NCBI RefSeq assembly: GCF_900277125.1
Contig: NZ_OPYN01000187.1
Coordinates: forward strand, 1-64,000
Source of the DNA: Pseudomonas inefficax
Lineage (GTDB): Bacteria > Pseudomonadota > Gammaproteobacteria > Pseudomonadales > Pseudomonadaceae
Length of the DNA: 64,000 nucleotides
Reading direction: 5' to 3'
The translations under genes were made by a program, and so were the position numbers. Of the stretch, positions 42,569 to 51,718 are shown piece by piece; positions within the stretch are counted from its first letter, which is position 1; each line of letters starts with the position of its first letter. The notes beneath the pieces were generated by a model. The model was not told where the DNA came from, did not search any database, and saw only the letters and a list, made by a program, of their open reading frames with translations.

Positions 42569-44339
42569 CGGCGTTGATCCACTCTTTCACGACCTGGGCA
42601 ACGCGGCCCGGGTCTTCGGCCACCAGGCCTTTGATTGCGTTGAGCTGTGCCTCGTAACCCTCGTTCGGGCTAGGCAGCAGAATGCTTGTCGGGCCACCCA
42701 GGCTGACGCGGTCGTTGGCCAGTTCGCCATCCAGACCGATCATGCCGCCCAGCTCCATGTCGCTATCCGAGGCAGCCTGCTTGCCGCCCCCTGTAATGTT
42801 GTTCAGCACCGGACGCAGCACGCCGAACACCAGCACCAAGATGAATACCACGCCCAGCACTTGCTTGACGATGTCCCAGAACCAAGGTTGCTGATAGAAG
42901 GCAATGTCGGCGATTTCTTCGCCACGATCGGCGGCGAACGGCACGTTGATCACTGTCACGCTGTCGCCACGGCTGGCATCGAAGCCGACCGCGTCCTGTA
43001 CCAGGCGAGTGAAGCGTGCCAGGTCTTCGGCGCCCCACGGCGCACGGGTGGTATCACCGGTGGCCGGGTCGATCTTGACCTGGTCGTCCACCACCACCGC
43101 CACCGAAAGGCGGGTCATGCGCCCCTGCTGCTGGCGGGTGTGGCTGATGGAACGGTCCAGTTCGAAGTTCTTGGTGCTTTGCTGACGCTTGTCCGACGGG
43201 TACGGCGCGAGCATTGGCTGGCCGGTGGCCGGGTCCATGATCTGCTGGCCGTTGGCATCCACCAGCGGCTGGCCAGGCTGGATGGCAGCTGCCGGGGTAG
43301 CGGCACCACCGGTGGTCTGCGGTGCCGAGGCCGGGCCTGGCGGCTGGTTGCTCAGCGCGCCGGGCACACCTTGCGGGCCCTGGCTGCTGGCGCGTTGTTC
43401 GTCGACCGACTGCTCGCTGCGCAGCGCTGGCTGGTCAGGGTTGAACTGCTCGGAGGTGGACTCGACCGCGCTGAAGTCGAGGTCGGCGGACACTTCGGCC
43501 TTGTAGCGGTCATTGCCCAGCACTGGCTGCAGAATGTTGTGCACCCGCTGGGTGAGCATGCTTTCCACCCGGCGGCTGTAGTCGAACTGCTTGCCTGCCT
43601 GGGTCAGGGCGGTGTCCTGGATCTGCTCGGACAGCAGGTTGCCCTTCTGGTCGACCACGGTGACCTGGGACTTGTCCAGTTCCGGCACGCTGGTAGCGAC
43701 CAGGTTGACGATGGCCATCACCTGCCCGGCTTCCAGGGCACGGCCCGGGTACAGCTCGACCAGTACCGAGGCGCTCGGCTTGCGTTCGTCACGCACGAAC
43801 ACCGAGCTTTTCGGGATGGCCAGGTGCACGCGCGCACCCTTGACGTTGTTCAGGCTGGACACGGTACGCGCCAGTTCACCTTCCAGGCTGCGACGGTAAC
43901 GGGTGGCTTCCATGAACTGGCTGGTACCCAGGCCCTGCTCCTTGTCGAGCAGTTCGAAACCGACATTGCCATCGCTGGGTGCCACACCAGCGGCCGCCAG
44001 CTTCAGGCGCGCACGGGAGAGGTCGTCGGCCTTGACCAGCAGAGCGCCGGAATTGGGCTCGACGTTGTAGGGGATGTCGGCAGCGGCCAGGGTATCCATG
44101 ACCTGCTTGGTGTCCATGCCCGCCAGGCTGCCATACAGCGGACGGTAATCGGGTTGTTGCGACCACAGCACCACGGCAAAGCCGATCGCCACGCTGGCGG
44201 CCAGGCCGACCAGAAGGCCGACCTGACGCAGCATGGGCATCTGCGCGATGTTTTCCAGAAACGCCATGCCGAACAGCGGCGGTTTGGCCGCGGGCGGGCC
44301 GCTTTTGGCGGGGGGGTTGTCGACGACTGCTTCAGCCAT
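42561..44339 (-). CDS. fliF: Flagellar MS-ring protein FliF
   Basis: FliF builds the MS ring in the inner membrane. The 592-residue protein has an N-terminal transmembrane helix (about 38-56, VGLLVGLAASVAIGFAVVLW) and ring-building motifs (YNVEPNSGALLVKADDLSRARLKLAAAGV...QGLGTSQFMEATRYRRSLEGELARTV). A proline/glutamine-rich loop follows, then a second membrane helix near residues 475-495 (FWDIVKQVLGVVFILVLVFGVL). The C-terminal FliG-binding tail ends VAQVVKEWINADE. It lies 15 bases after fliE. Confidence 0.97.
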   Translation of the reverse strand: MAEAVVDNPPAKSGPPAAKPPLFGMAFLENIAQMPMLRQVGLLVGLAASVAIGFAVVLWSQQPDYRPLYGSLAGMDTKQVMDTLAAADIPYNVEPNSGALLVKADDLSRARLKLAAAGVAPSDGNVGFELLDKEQGLGTSQFMEATRYRRSLEGELARTVSSLNNVKGARVHLAIPKSSVFVRDERKPSASVLVELYPGRALEAGQVMAIVNLVATSVPELDKSQVTVVDQKGNLLSEQIQDTALTQAGKQFDYSRRVESMLTQRVHNILQPVLGNDRYKAEVSADLDFSAVESTSEQFNPDQPALRSEQSVDEQRASSQGPQGVPGALSNQPPGPASAPQTTGGAATPAAAIQPGQPLVDANGQQIMDPATGQPMLAPYPSDKRQQSTKNFELDRSISHTRQQQGRMTRLSVAVVVDDQVKIDPATGDTTRAPWGAEDLARFTRLVQDAVGFDASRGDSVTVINVPFAADRGEEIADIAFYQQPWFWDIVKQVLGVVFILVLVFGVLRPVLNNITGGGKQAASDSDMELGGMIGLDGELANDRVSLGGPTSILLPSPNEGYEAQLNAIKGLVAEDPGRVAQVVKEWINADE

Positions 44340-44354
44340 GGTTTACGTCCGTCC

Positions 44355-44687
44355 TCAAACCGGCATCTGCATGATGTCCTGGTACGCCTGGACCAGCTTG
44401 TTGCGTACCTGGGTCAGGGCCTGCATCGACACGCTGGCCTTTTGCGAAGCGATCATCACATCGGTCAGGTCGACGCCACTCTTGCCGATCTCGAAGGCAT
44501 TGGCCAGCTGGGTCGAAGCCTGCTGCGTCTCATGCACCTTGCCGATGGCCTGGCCGAGCATATCGGCAAAGGTACTCTGCCCGGGCGCCAGCTCGGGGGC
44601 TGCGGCCACCTTGGGCAGCGACATGGCATCGGCCTGCATGGCCCGCATGTCCAACATCAGACGATTGAATTCAACACCTTGGCTCAT
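44355..44687 (-). CDS. fliE: Flagellar hook-basal body protein FliE
   Basis: FliE joins the MS ring to the rod. The 110-residue protein contains FADMLGQAIGKVHETQQASTQLANAFEIGKSGVDLTDVMIASQKASVSMQALTQVRNKLVQAYQDIMQMPV, the C-terminal FliE family region. It is the first gene of the fliEFG operon, and a very close sigma54 promoter match lies 62 bases upstream. Confidence 0.97.
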   Translation of the reverse strand: MSQGVEFNRLMLDMRAMQADAMSLPKVAAAPELAPGQSTFADMLGQAIGKVHETQQASTQLANAFEIGKSGVDLTDVMIASQKASVSMQALTQVRNKLVQAYQDIMQMPV

Positions 44688-44748
44688 GACCCTTCTCTCT
44701 CCTGCGGCCGCATTTTTTTGACAGTGATGCGGCGGATAGCCAACCTAA

Positions 44749-44764
44749 AGCAACAAAGGTGCCA
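44749..44764 (-). promoter_or_regulatory. Sigma54 promoter of the fliE operon
   Basis: TGGCACCTTTGTTGCT on the minus strand is a full match to TGGCAC-N5-TTGCW. It lies about 62 bases upstream of fliE. Confidence 0.88.
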
Positions 44765-44791
44765 GCCTTGGCGAGTGCAAGATCCCGCGAT

Positions 44792-44883
44792 CCCTGTGGG
44801 AGCGGGCATGCCCGCGAACACCGGCGTAGCCGGTGCCAGCCACCGCGTTGAATGCTTCGCGGGCACGCCCGCTCCCACAGGGG
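44792..44883. repeat. REP palindrome pair between fleR and fliE
   Basis: REP units of the variant core GCGGGCATGCCCGC and GCGGGCACGCCCGC lie at 44792-44818 and 44854-44883 with CCCTGTGGGAG outer flanks. A short palindrome with CCGGCGTAGCCGG is between them. The variant differs from the TTCACC/TTTACC cores at other borders. Confidence 0.88.
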
Positions 44884-44913
44884 ATCGTGCCAGCTACGGC
44901 GGTGAGTCGCTCA

Positions 44914-46269
44914 TCAGCCGAACAGGCTGGCCTCGACGTCAAACCCGGCATCGCGCATCTGCGCCAGCTTGTAGCGCAGGGTACGCGGGCTTATCCCCAG
45001 GCGTTCGGCCGCCTCTTTGCGGCGACCGCGCTCGGCGCGCAGGGTGTCGATGATCATCTGGTACTCATGACGACGCATGTCATCGCCCAGCCCGCCGACC
45101 TCGGCTGTCACCTCAGGTGATGGCTCCGTGCCAGCCGACAATGGAATGGCGCCTGCCAGACAAAAATCCGCCGCCTCGATCACCCCGCCCTGCTGCAGGA
45201 TCAGCGCCCGCTGCAGGGCATTGTCCAGTTCGCGCACATTGCCCGGCCAGGCATACGCCTGCAGGCATGCGCGCGCCTGGGGCGACAGGCGGACCGGGGC
45301 GTGTTTCATCTTCGCCACGTGTCGCGCCAACAGGCGCTCGGCCAATTGCAGGATGTCACCCGGGCGTTCGCGCAGGGGGCGCCAGGCCAGGGGGAACACC
45401 GACAGGCGGTAGTACAGGTCTTCACGGAAGCGCCCGGCCGCCACCTCGCCAGCCAGGTCACGGTTGGTCGTGGCCAGCACACGGATATCCAGGCTGATCG
45501 GCTTGCGCCCGCCTACCCGCTCCACCTCGCGCTCCTGCAGCACGCGCAGAAGCTTGGCCTGCAAGGCCATTGGCATTTCCGAGATTTCATCGAGCAGCAA
45601 GGTGCCACCTTCGGCCTGCTCGAACTTGCCGGCCTGCGCAGCGATGGCGCCGGTGAAGGCACCCTTCTCGTGGCCGAACAGGGTGGCCTCGAGCATGTTG
45701 TCGGGGATGGCAGCACAATTGATCGCCACGAAGGGCTGCGCTGCCCGCGGCGACTGCTGGTGAATGTAGCGCGCCAGCACTTCCTTGCCGGTGCCGGATT
45801 CGCCGGAGATCAGCACCGTCGAGTCGCTGCGCGCCACCCGCGCGGCCAGCTCCAGCAACTGTCGGCTGGCCGGCTCGCAGGCCACCGGGCCTTCTTCTTC
45901 AGCCACGCGCCCGGCGGCATGCCGCTCGACCAGGCTGAGCAACGCCTTGGGTTCGAACGGCTTGACCAGATAGTCGGCGGCCCCTTGGCGCATCGCCTCG
46001 ACGGCGCGCTCCACCGCGGCATGCGCTGTCATCAGCAACACGGGCAATTGCGGATGCTGGCGGCGCAGTTGAGCCAGCAGTTGGTGGCCATCCATGCCAG
46101 GCATGTTCACATCGCTGACTACCAGGCTGAAGGCCTCCCCCAACACCGCTTCCAGCGCTTCTTCGGCACTGCCCACCGCCTGGTAGGCGAAACCGCCGAT
46201 TTCCAGGGTATCGCCCAGCGCCTGGCGCAATACGCGGTCGTCCTCGACCAGCAGCACCTTGATTGCCAT
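44914..46269 (-). CDS. fleR: Two-component sigma54 activator FleR
   Basis: FleR, with its kinase FleS, activates hook and basal-body genes. The 451-residue protein has a receiver domain (IKVLLVEDDRVLRQALG; phosphoacceptor D in LVVSDVNMPGMDG) and a sigma54 AAA+ domain (about 130-370). The latter has Walker A GESGTGKE, the sigma54-contact loop GHEKGAFTGA, and GGTLLLDEISEMP. A C-terminal Fis-type helix-turn-helix (RRKEAAERLGISPRTLRYKLAQM) ends it. It overlaps fleS by one base. Confidence 0.96.
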   Translation of the reverse strand: MAIKVLLVEDDRVLRQALGDTLEIGGFAYQAVGSAEEALEAVLGEAFSLVVSDVNMPGMDGHQLLAQLRRQHPQLPVLLMTAHAAVERAVEAMRQGAADYLVKPFEPKALLSLVERHAAGRVAEEEGPVACEPASRQLLELAARVARSDSTVLISGESGTGKEVLARYIHQQSPRAAQPFVAINCAAIPDNMLEATLFGHEKGAFTGAIAAQAGKFEQAEGGTLLLDEISEMPMALQAKLLRVLQEREVERVGGRKPISLDIRVLATTNRDLAGEVAAGRFREDLYYRLSVFPLAWRPLRERPGDILQLAERLLARHVAKMKHAPVRLSPQARACLQAYAWPGNVRELDNALQRALILQQGGVIEAADFCLAGAIPLSAGTEPSPEVTAEVGGLGDDMRRHEYQMIIDTLRAERGRRKEAAERLGISPRTLRYKLAQMRDAGFDVEASLFG

Positions 46270-47486
46270 TACACGCCCTCCGCCGATTGCCCGTCGATCA
46301 ATGGCAGCTCCACCCGCACGCAGGTACCACGGCCGACCTTCGAGCGCAGGCGCAGCGTACCCTGGTGCGCGCGCACCACAGCCTTGACCACCGCCAGGCC
46401 CAGGCCGGTGCCTGTGGCCTTGGTAGTCAGGAACGGCTCGCCCAGGCGGCCGAGCAGGTCTGCATCGATACCACTGCCGGCATCGCTTACAGACAGGTGC
46501 AGGCTGCGCTCGCGGCGGAACAGGTGCACCTTCAGGCGCGCCGGGTCGTCGCTGGCTTGCAGCGCATTTTCAATGAGGTTGAGCAATGCACCAATCAGGG
46601 TGTCCCGGTTGCACAGCAGCTCACCCAGATGGCTGTCGCACTGCCAGCGCACGGCGTGCCCTTGCACATGCGCCTGGGCAGCCTGCTGCAGGGCCTGGAA
46701 CAAGGCTTTTGGCGTGACCCGATCACTCAACGGCAGCTCGCCACGGGCGAACACCAGCATGTCGCGCACCTGGTGCTCCAGCTCGTGCAGGCGCTCTTTC
46801 AGGGTGCCGGCAAAGCGCTGGCGGGTTTCCACGCTCAGATCTTGTTCGGGGTCAGCCAGGTGGCTGGCGTAGAGCATCGCCGCAGACAGTGGCGTACGGA
46901 TCTGGTGCGCCAGCGAGGCAACCATGCGCCCCAGCGACGACAGGCGCTCGTGGCGAGCCAGCTGGTCTTGCAGGCGACGGGTTTCGGTCAGGTCGTTGAG
47001 CAATACCAACTGGCCGGGCTCGGCATCCAGCGAGCGGGTGGCAATGGACAGACGGCGGCCGTCGCGCAGCGAGACTTCGTGACCGTCATCCTTGCGCGGA
47101 GCAAAGCTGCGCGCGATCACCTGGCGCCACAGCTGGCCGACCAGCGGCTCGCCGAGCAGTTCGCAGGCGGCCGGGTTGGCTTCGCGTACCAGGCCCTGAC
47201 CATCGATCACGATGACCCCGCCGGGTAGCAGGTCCAGCAAATTTTGCAGGCGGTTGGCCAGGCGTTCCTTTTCGCTCAGTTCATCGATGCGCTGGGCGCT
47301 GACCACCGCCAGCTCGCCCTTGAGCTCGCTGACTCGGGCTTCCAGCAGGCTGTAGGACTGGCTCAGTTGGCTGGATACCTGATTGAACAGGGCGAAGGCC
47401 TGTTCGACACCCTGGCGGCTTTCCTGCTCGACCAGGGTTTGCCCCTGCGGATCGGGGGCTCGGGATACGTGGGCGGCCTGGGGCAT
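46269..47486 (-). CDS. fleS: Flagellar sensor histidine kinase FleS
   Basis: FleS is the cytoplasmic kinase for FleR. The 405-residue protein lacks clear membrane segments. It has an N-terminal coiled coil, a PAS domain (about 80-190; LLDLLPGGVIVIDGQGLVREANPAA), a HisKA domain with the phosphohistidine in VASLAHQIRTPLSAAM, and a HATPase domain (NLIENALQA, DAGSGID, TGTGLGLAVVKAVV). A sigma54 promoter match lies upstream. Confidence 0.95.
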   Translation of the reverse strand: MPQAAHVSRAPDPQGQTLVEQESRQGVEQAFALFNQVSSQLSQSYSLLEARVSELKGELAVVSAQRIDELSEKERLANRLQNLLDLLPGGVIVIDGQGLVREANPAACELLGEPLVGQLWRQVIARSFAPRKDDGHEVSLRDGRRLSIATRSLDAEPGQLVLLNDLTETRRLQDQLARHERLSSLGRMVASLAHQIRTPLSAAMLYASHLADPEQDLSVETRQRFAGTLKERLHELEHQVRDMLVFARGELPLSDRVTPKALFQALQQAAQAHVQGHAVRWQCDSHLGELLCNRDTLIGALLNLIENALQASDDPARLKVHLFRRERSLHLSVSDAGSGIDADLLGRLGEPFLTTKATGTGLGLAVVKAVVRAHQGTLRLRSKVGRGTCVRVELPLIDGQSAEGV

Positions 47487-47539
47487 CTTGCTCTCTCGCG
47501 TGGCTGACCGTCATAAAAACGGTGTGTTGCCAGCGGTGT

Positions 47540-47555
47540 AGCAATAGCCGTGCCG
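47540..47555 (-). promoter_or_regulatory. Sigma54 promoter of fleSR
   Basis: CGGCACGGCTATTGCT on the minus strand differs from TGGCAC-N5-TTGCW only at the first base. It lies about 54 bases upstream of fleS. FleQ control of fleSR is known in P. aeruginosa. Confidence 0.75.
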
Positions 47556-47581
47556 GAGATAGGGATTTGCGCTAGCTGTGC

Positions 47582-47722
47582 CGGCCTCTTCGCGGGTGAA
47601 CCCGCTCCCACAGGGATCGCGCCAGCTTAGAAGTTGGGCAAGACAGTTCCCACAGGGATCTAGCCGAACTCAAGCCGTGCATCGAACCTGTGGGAGCGGG
47701 CGTGCCCGCGAAGAGGCCGGCA
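47582..47722. repeat. REP pair with extra half unit between fleQ and fleS
   Basis: A REP unit with core GCGGGTGAACCCGC (about 47582-47615) and a variant unit with core GCGGGCGTGCCCGC (about 47689-47722) flank a partial copy, TTCCCACAGGGATC, near 47648. This suggests a tandem arrangement that has lost part of one unit. Confidence 0.82.
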
Positions 47723-47739
47723 CAGGCAATCGCCCGCTA

Positions 47740-49215
47740 TCAATCCTCTGCCTGCTCCTCGCCCCCCTGGCGGCTCATGCCGTACTTGCGCATCTTCTCG
47801 ACCAAGGTGGTGCGGCGAATGCGCAAACGTTCAGCTGCGCGTGCAACGATACCGTTGGCATCGTCCAGCGCCTGCTGGATCAGGCCCTGTTCCAGGCTAC
47901 CCAGGTAGTCCTTCAGGTCCAGGCCTTCAGGCGGCAGCATGGCGTGGTTGTTGAAGTTCGGCGTATGGCCGTTGATCGCCACGCGCTCCTCCAGGTCGCT
48001 GCGCAGGCTGTCGACCATCTGCTCGTCTTCGTCATCGACGTAACGGAATTTCTTCGGCAGCTCGGACACGCCAATCACCCCGTACGGGTGCATGATCGCC
48101 ATGCGCTCGACCAGGTTGGCCAACTCACGCACGTTGCCCGGCCAGCCATGGCGACACAGCGACATGATCGACGCGGAGTTGAAGCGGATGGAACCGCGCT
48201 TCTCGTGCTCCATGCGCGAGATCAGCTCGTTCATCAGCAGCGGGATGTCTTCCACCCGCTCACGCAGCGGCGCCATCTCGATGGGGAACACGTTCAGGCG
48301 GTAGTAAAGGTCTTCGCGGAACGTGCCCTCCTCGATCATGGTCTCGAGGTTTTTGTGGGTCGCGGCAATGATGCGCACATCGATGCTCTGGGTCTTGTTG
48401 CTGCCCACGCGCTCGAAGGTACGCTCCTGCAGCACGCGCAAAAGCTTGACCTGCATCGGCAGCGGCATGTCGCCGATTTCGTCGAGGAACAGGGTACCGC
48501 CGTTGGCCAACTCGAAACGCCCGGCACGGCTGGTGATCGCCCCGGTGAAGGCACCCTTCTCGTGGCCGAACAGTTCGCTTTCCAGCAGTTCGGCCGGGAT
48601 CGCACCGCAGTTGACCGGCACGAACGGCGCTTCGCGGCGCTTGGAATGGTAGTGCAGGTTGCGCGCGACCACTTCCTTGCCGGTGCCGGACTCACCCAGG
48701 ATCAACACGCTGGCATCGGTATCGGCCACCTGCTGCATCATCTGCCGCACGTGCTGGATGGCACGGCTGGTGCCGACCAGGCTGCGGAACAGGTTGGGTT
48801 CGCGCTGGCGGCCACGCTCGCGCGCCTGGTCGTACATCTCGCGATAGACCTGGGCACGGTGCAGCGAATCCAGCAGCTGGCTGTAGCTTGGCGGCATTTC
48901 CAGGTTGGAAAGCACCCGGCGGCGAAGGTCTTCCGGGAACTCCGCAGAAGAAATTTCACCTAAAAGCAGAACCGGAAGGAACTCATCCCACCCAGCCACT
49001 GTCTTAACGAGCCCAAGCACATTGCCCGGGGCGTTTACAGTGCCGATGAGCACACACAGCACTTCGCGACTCGAAGACAAAGGCTCGACCACTTGCTGCC
49101 AGTCCTGGCTGGAGCAAGCGAGGTTTTCTTCGCCGAGGAAGTTAAGCACCACCGCCAGGTCGCGGCGGCGTGCGCTGTCGTCGTCGATCAGCAGAATCTT
49201 GGTTTCACGCCACAT
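47740..49215 (-). CDS. fleQ: Flagellar master regulator FleQ
   Basis: FleQ is the sigma54 activator at the top of the Pseudomonas flagellar cascade. It also binds cyclic di-GMP and represses or activates exopolysaccharide genes. The 491-residue protein has an atypical receiver domain (KILLIDDDSARRRDLAVVLNFLG, without a clear phosphoacceptor context). The AAA+ domain has Walker A GESGTGKE, the GHEKGAFTGA loop and GGTLFLDEIGDMP. A C-terminal helix-turn-helix is present (IVARAAERLRIRRTTLVEKMRKYG). It is the first gene after a candidate sigma70 promoter. Confidence 0.97.
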   Translation of the reverse strand: MWRETKILLIDDDSARRRDLAVVLNFLGEENLACSSQDWQQVVEPLSSSREVLCVLIGTVNAPGNVLGLVKTVAGWDEFLPVLLLGEISSAEFPEDLRRRVLSNLEMPPSYSQLLDSLHRAQVYREMYDQARERGRQREPNLFRSLVGTSRAIQHVRQMMQQVADTDASVLILGESGTGKEVVARNLHYHSKRREAPFVPVNCGAIPAELLESELFGHEKGAFTGAITSRAGRFELANGGTLFLDEIGDMPLPMQVKLLRVLQERTFERVGSNKTQSIDVRIIAATHKNLETMIEEGTFREDLYYRLNVFPIEMAPLRERVEDIPLLMNELISRMEHEKRGSIRFNSASIMSLCRHGWPGNVRELANLVERMAIMHPYGVIGVSELPKKFRYVDDEDEQMVDSLRSDLEERVAINGHTPNFNNHAMLPPEGLDLKDYLGSLEQGLIQQALDDANGIVARAAERLRIRRTTLVEKMRKYGMSRQGGEEQAED

Positions 49216-49318
49216 GCAATAGCAACTTCCCTAGTCATATCGGCGCCCGAGGGCGTGCTCGACATCATTCCGACTGAATGGTCAGTGTTCGGACGTCTGA
49301 AATTCGAAAACAGCCACT

Positions 49319-49347
49319 AGTAAAGTCAAAAAACACCAGCCAGTCAA
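49319..49347 (-). promoter_or_regulatory. Candidate sigma70 promoter of fleQ
   Basis: On the minus strand TTGACT and TTTACT are separated by 17 bases, about 100 bases upstream of fleQ. The -35 element is a 5/6 match and the -10 element weaker. fleQ is known to be transcribed from a sigma70-type promoter in P. aeruginosa. Confidence 0.45.
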
Positions 49348-49380
49348 ATTAATGGCGCTTGGCTTTTTGCAGATTTGTGG

Positions 49381-49677
49381 TCAGGTGAACAAATGGTATA
49401 CCTTTGCCGCGTTCTTCGCCTGACGGATTTTCGTCATTTCTTCCACCAAGGATTGACGTTCACCACTTGCAACATCGATTAGTTGACGGTATACGGCCAA
49501 CAACTGCTCAAGGCTGGCACTGACATCGGCCTCGTTGCCTTTCGCCTCGCTCACCATGTCGCCGATGCGCAAGCGGCACTCCAGGTCCAGCTCACCCACC
49601 GCTTCCCAGTTGCGCTCGGCCAGCGCCGCCAGCAGCATTTCCCGAGTCTGCTCGATCCGGGTGATTACTTCGCTCAT
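49381..49677 (-). CDS. fliT: Flagellar chaperone FliT-like protein
   Basis: FliT-type chaperones bind FliD and other export substrates. The ATG at 49677 (MSEVITRIEQTREMLLAALAERNWEAVGELDLEC) gives 98 residues; an upstream extension overlaps fliS. The protein is predicted to be all helix, as FliT is. The sequence family is weakly conserved, so the name depends on length, helix content and position right after fliS, as in other pseudomonads. Confidence 0.82.
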   Translation of the reverse strand: MSEVITRIEQTREMLLAALAERNWEAVGELDLECRLRIGDMVSEAKGNEADVSASLEQLLAVYRQLIDVASGERQSLVEEMTKIRQAKNAAKVYHLFT

Positions 49678-49691
49678 GCCATCCTCCTTTA

Positions 49692-50087
49692 TCAGGAAGC
49701 CGACGACTGATCGCCGATTGCGTCCCAACCTTCCTTCACAGTGATCAGCAGGCGCGCGACCTCATCGATGATGGCCGGGTCGGCTTTGACGTTGGCCTCG
49801 ATCAGGCGACGGCTCATGTACATGTACAAGCTGTCCAGCTCGGCCAGGCTTTCAGCATGGTTTTCCAGGTCCAGGCCTTCACGCAGGCCGCCGATGATGT
49901 CGATGGCCTTGCCGATGAGAATGCCCCTTTGCGCGACGTCGTTGCGGGCAATGGCGCCCTTGGCCTGTGCCATGCGATCAAGACCGCCCTGCATGAGCAT
50001 CTGCACCAGGCGGTGCGGGCTGGCTTCGGATGTCTGCGCTGCGCCGTTGACTTTCTGGTACTGCCGAAGGGCCAACATCGGGTTCAT
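49692..50087 (-). CDS. fliS: Flagellin export chaperone FliS
   Basis: FliS binds the C-terminus of flagellin and prevents cytoplasmic assembly. The 131-residue protein begins MNPMLALRQYQKVNGAAQTSEASPHRLVQMLMQGGLDRMAQAKGAI, the FliS N-terminal signature, and is helical throughout. It lies after the fliD terminator and is followed by fliT after 14 bases. Confidence 0.96.
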   Translation of the reverse strand: MNPMLALRQYQKVNGAAQTSEASPHRLVQMLMQGGLDRMAQAKGAIARNDVAQRGILIGKAIDIIGGLREGLDLENHAESLAELDSLYMYMSRRLIEANVKADPAIIDEVARLLITVKEGWDAIGDQSSAS

Positions 50088-50167
50088 GGATCTGCCTCGT
50101 TGCTGCGGTAAAAAGTTGCTTGTACCTGCTGTATCGCCTGTACGTCAAAGAACTTTAGGGGAAAAGC

Positions 50168-50207
50168 AAAAAGCCCGGGGCGTCTCGCGGACGCCGCCGG
50201 GCTTTTG
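50168..50207 (-). terminator. Rho-independent terminator after fliD
   Basis: A GC-rich stem (AAAAGCCCGGCGGCGTC and its partner GACGCCCCGGGCTTTT) ends in a run of T on the minus strand, about 15 bases beyond the fliD stop. The flanks are A/T-rich on both sides, so it could act in both directions. Confidence 0.88.
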
Positions 50208-50221
50208 GCATGTTCAGCCGA

Positions 50222-51640
50222 TCAGGACTTCTTGGCCTGGGCGTTGATCGCTTCGAAGATCGAGGTGATCTGGTCGGCCTGGGCTTTCATCTTGCCCAGG
50301 GCGGTGTCCAGGGCTACGTACTTCTTGGTCAGCGACTCGGTCAGGGACTCTGTGCGGCGGTCCAGGGCTGCCTGCTGGTTGGCCAGTTCCGAGACCGCCT
50401 TGTCGAGGTTCGACTTGCGTGTTGCAAGGCTGCCATCGGTCTTGTTGTAAGGATCGATGGCCTTGTTCATGCGCTCGAAGATACCATCGGTGCCGGTGAA
50501 CAGCTCCTGCACTTCCGGGCCGAGCTTCTTGTCGTTCATCGCCGAGGTGAACTTGCTGCTGTTGAATTCCAGCGTGCCATCTTTCTGGGTGTTGATACCC
50601 AACTGGCTCAGCGTGGTCAGCTGGTCGCCGGCCCCCACCTCACTCAGCACCTTGCGCACATCCCCCAGTAGAGAGCGGGTGGTTGGATCGTTGGTGAGCG
50701 GCCCGAGCACCAGCTTGTCATTGTCATCACGGCTGGTCGACGTCAGCGACGTGATCGCCTTCTGCAGCGTGTTGTAGGCATCGACGAAGCTCTGCACCGA
50801 CTTCTTCAGGCCCTCATTGTCCGCTGCCACGGTAACCGCGGTCGGCGTACCGGTGGGAGCACCGCTGGCCTTGGCGCTGACCCCGGTCAGCTCGAGGGTC
50901 ATGCCGCTGATGGCGCTGTCGAGGGTATTGGAGGCGCTCTTGACCTTCAGCCCGTCGATGGTCAGCTCGGCGTCCTGAGCCTTGGCAGTGATGAAGCCGG
51001 CGCCGGTGCCGGACATCTGCGTGGTGCCATCGATGGTCAGCTCAGGGATGCCGCTCAGGGAAATGTCGCTGCCGGCACCGGTGGTGGTCGAACTGAGCAC
51101 CAGGCGCGAGCCGCCTTCTTCGTTGATGATGTTGGCGGAAATACCGTTGGCGCTCATTTCCTTGTTGATCTGGTCGCGCACGCTCTGCAGCGTAGCGCCG
51201 CTGGCCACGTCCAGATCATAGGTCTTGCCGCCCTGGCTGATGGTCAGCTTGCCAGCCGTGATCGCACTACTGGCGCCGCCGGAGAACTGCTGGCTGGCGA
51301 CTTTCGAGCTGGTGGCCAGCTTGTCCACGACGATGTCGTAGCTGCCCGCCACGGCCGTGTTGCTGGACTTGATCTTGACCACCGACTCGTTGGCCGAGGT
51401 CGCTGCATAGGCGTTGAACGACGGCGCATCCTTGTTGTTGAGCGCCTTCATGGCGTCCTGGAATGCCGTAAGGGCACTGCGCAGCGAGCCGATACCCGAA
51501 ATCATCGCAGTGTTGTTGCTGGTTTGCCGAGTGATCTGCGCCTGCTTGGCGGATGTATCGGCCTTGACCAACGCGGTCACGATCTCGGTAATGTTGAGAC
51601 CAGAACCCAGGCCTGTACTGGAAGTAATCGGGCTTGCCAT
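50222..51640 (-). CDS. fliD: Flagellar filament cap protein FliD
   Basis: FliD forms the filament cap that folds and inserts flagellin. The 472-residue protein has the N-terminal coiled-coil region (ITSSTGLGSGLNITEIVTALVKADTSAKQAQI), the variable middle domains, and the C-terminal helical domain (LDKAVSELANQQAALDRRTESLTESLTKKYVALDTALGKMKAQADQI). It follows flaG after 78 bases and is followed by a terminator. Confidence 0.96.
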   Translation of the reverse strand: MASPITSSTGLGSGLNITEIVTALVKADTSAKQAQITRQTSNNTAMISGIGSLRSALTAFQDAMKALNNKDAPSFNAYAATSANESVVKIKSSNTAVAGSYDIVVDKLATSSKVASQQFSGGASSAITAGKLTISQGGKTYDLDVASGATLQSVRDQINKEMSANGISANIINEEGGSRLVLSSTTTGAGSDISLSGIPELTIDGTTQMSGTGAGFITAKAQDAELTIDGLKVKSASNTLDSAISGMTLELTGVSAKASGAPTGTPTAVTVAADNEGLKKSVQSFVDAYNTLQKAITSLTSTSRDDNDKLVLGPLTNDPTTRSLLGDVRKVLSEVGAGDQLTTLSQLGINTQKDGTLEFNSSKFTSAMNDKKLGPEVQELFTGTDGIFERMNKAIDPYNKTDGSLATRKSNLDKAVSELANQQAALDRRTESLTESLTKKYVALDTALGKMKAQADQITSIFEAINAQAKKS

Positions 51641-51718
51641 GCTGTAGTCCCTCTCATCAACGCGTCAACCCGCTCCTGCGGGACAGACATGCATCACTTC
51701 ATTGGTGTTCGCCGCCAA

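Noticed and set aside
51669..51682. Small hairpin CCCGCAGGAGCGGG between flaG and fliD as a terminator
   Set aside because: The stem is only 5 base pairs and no T run follows, so it cannot be supported.
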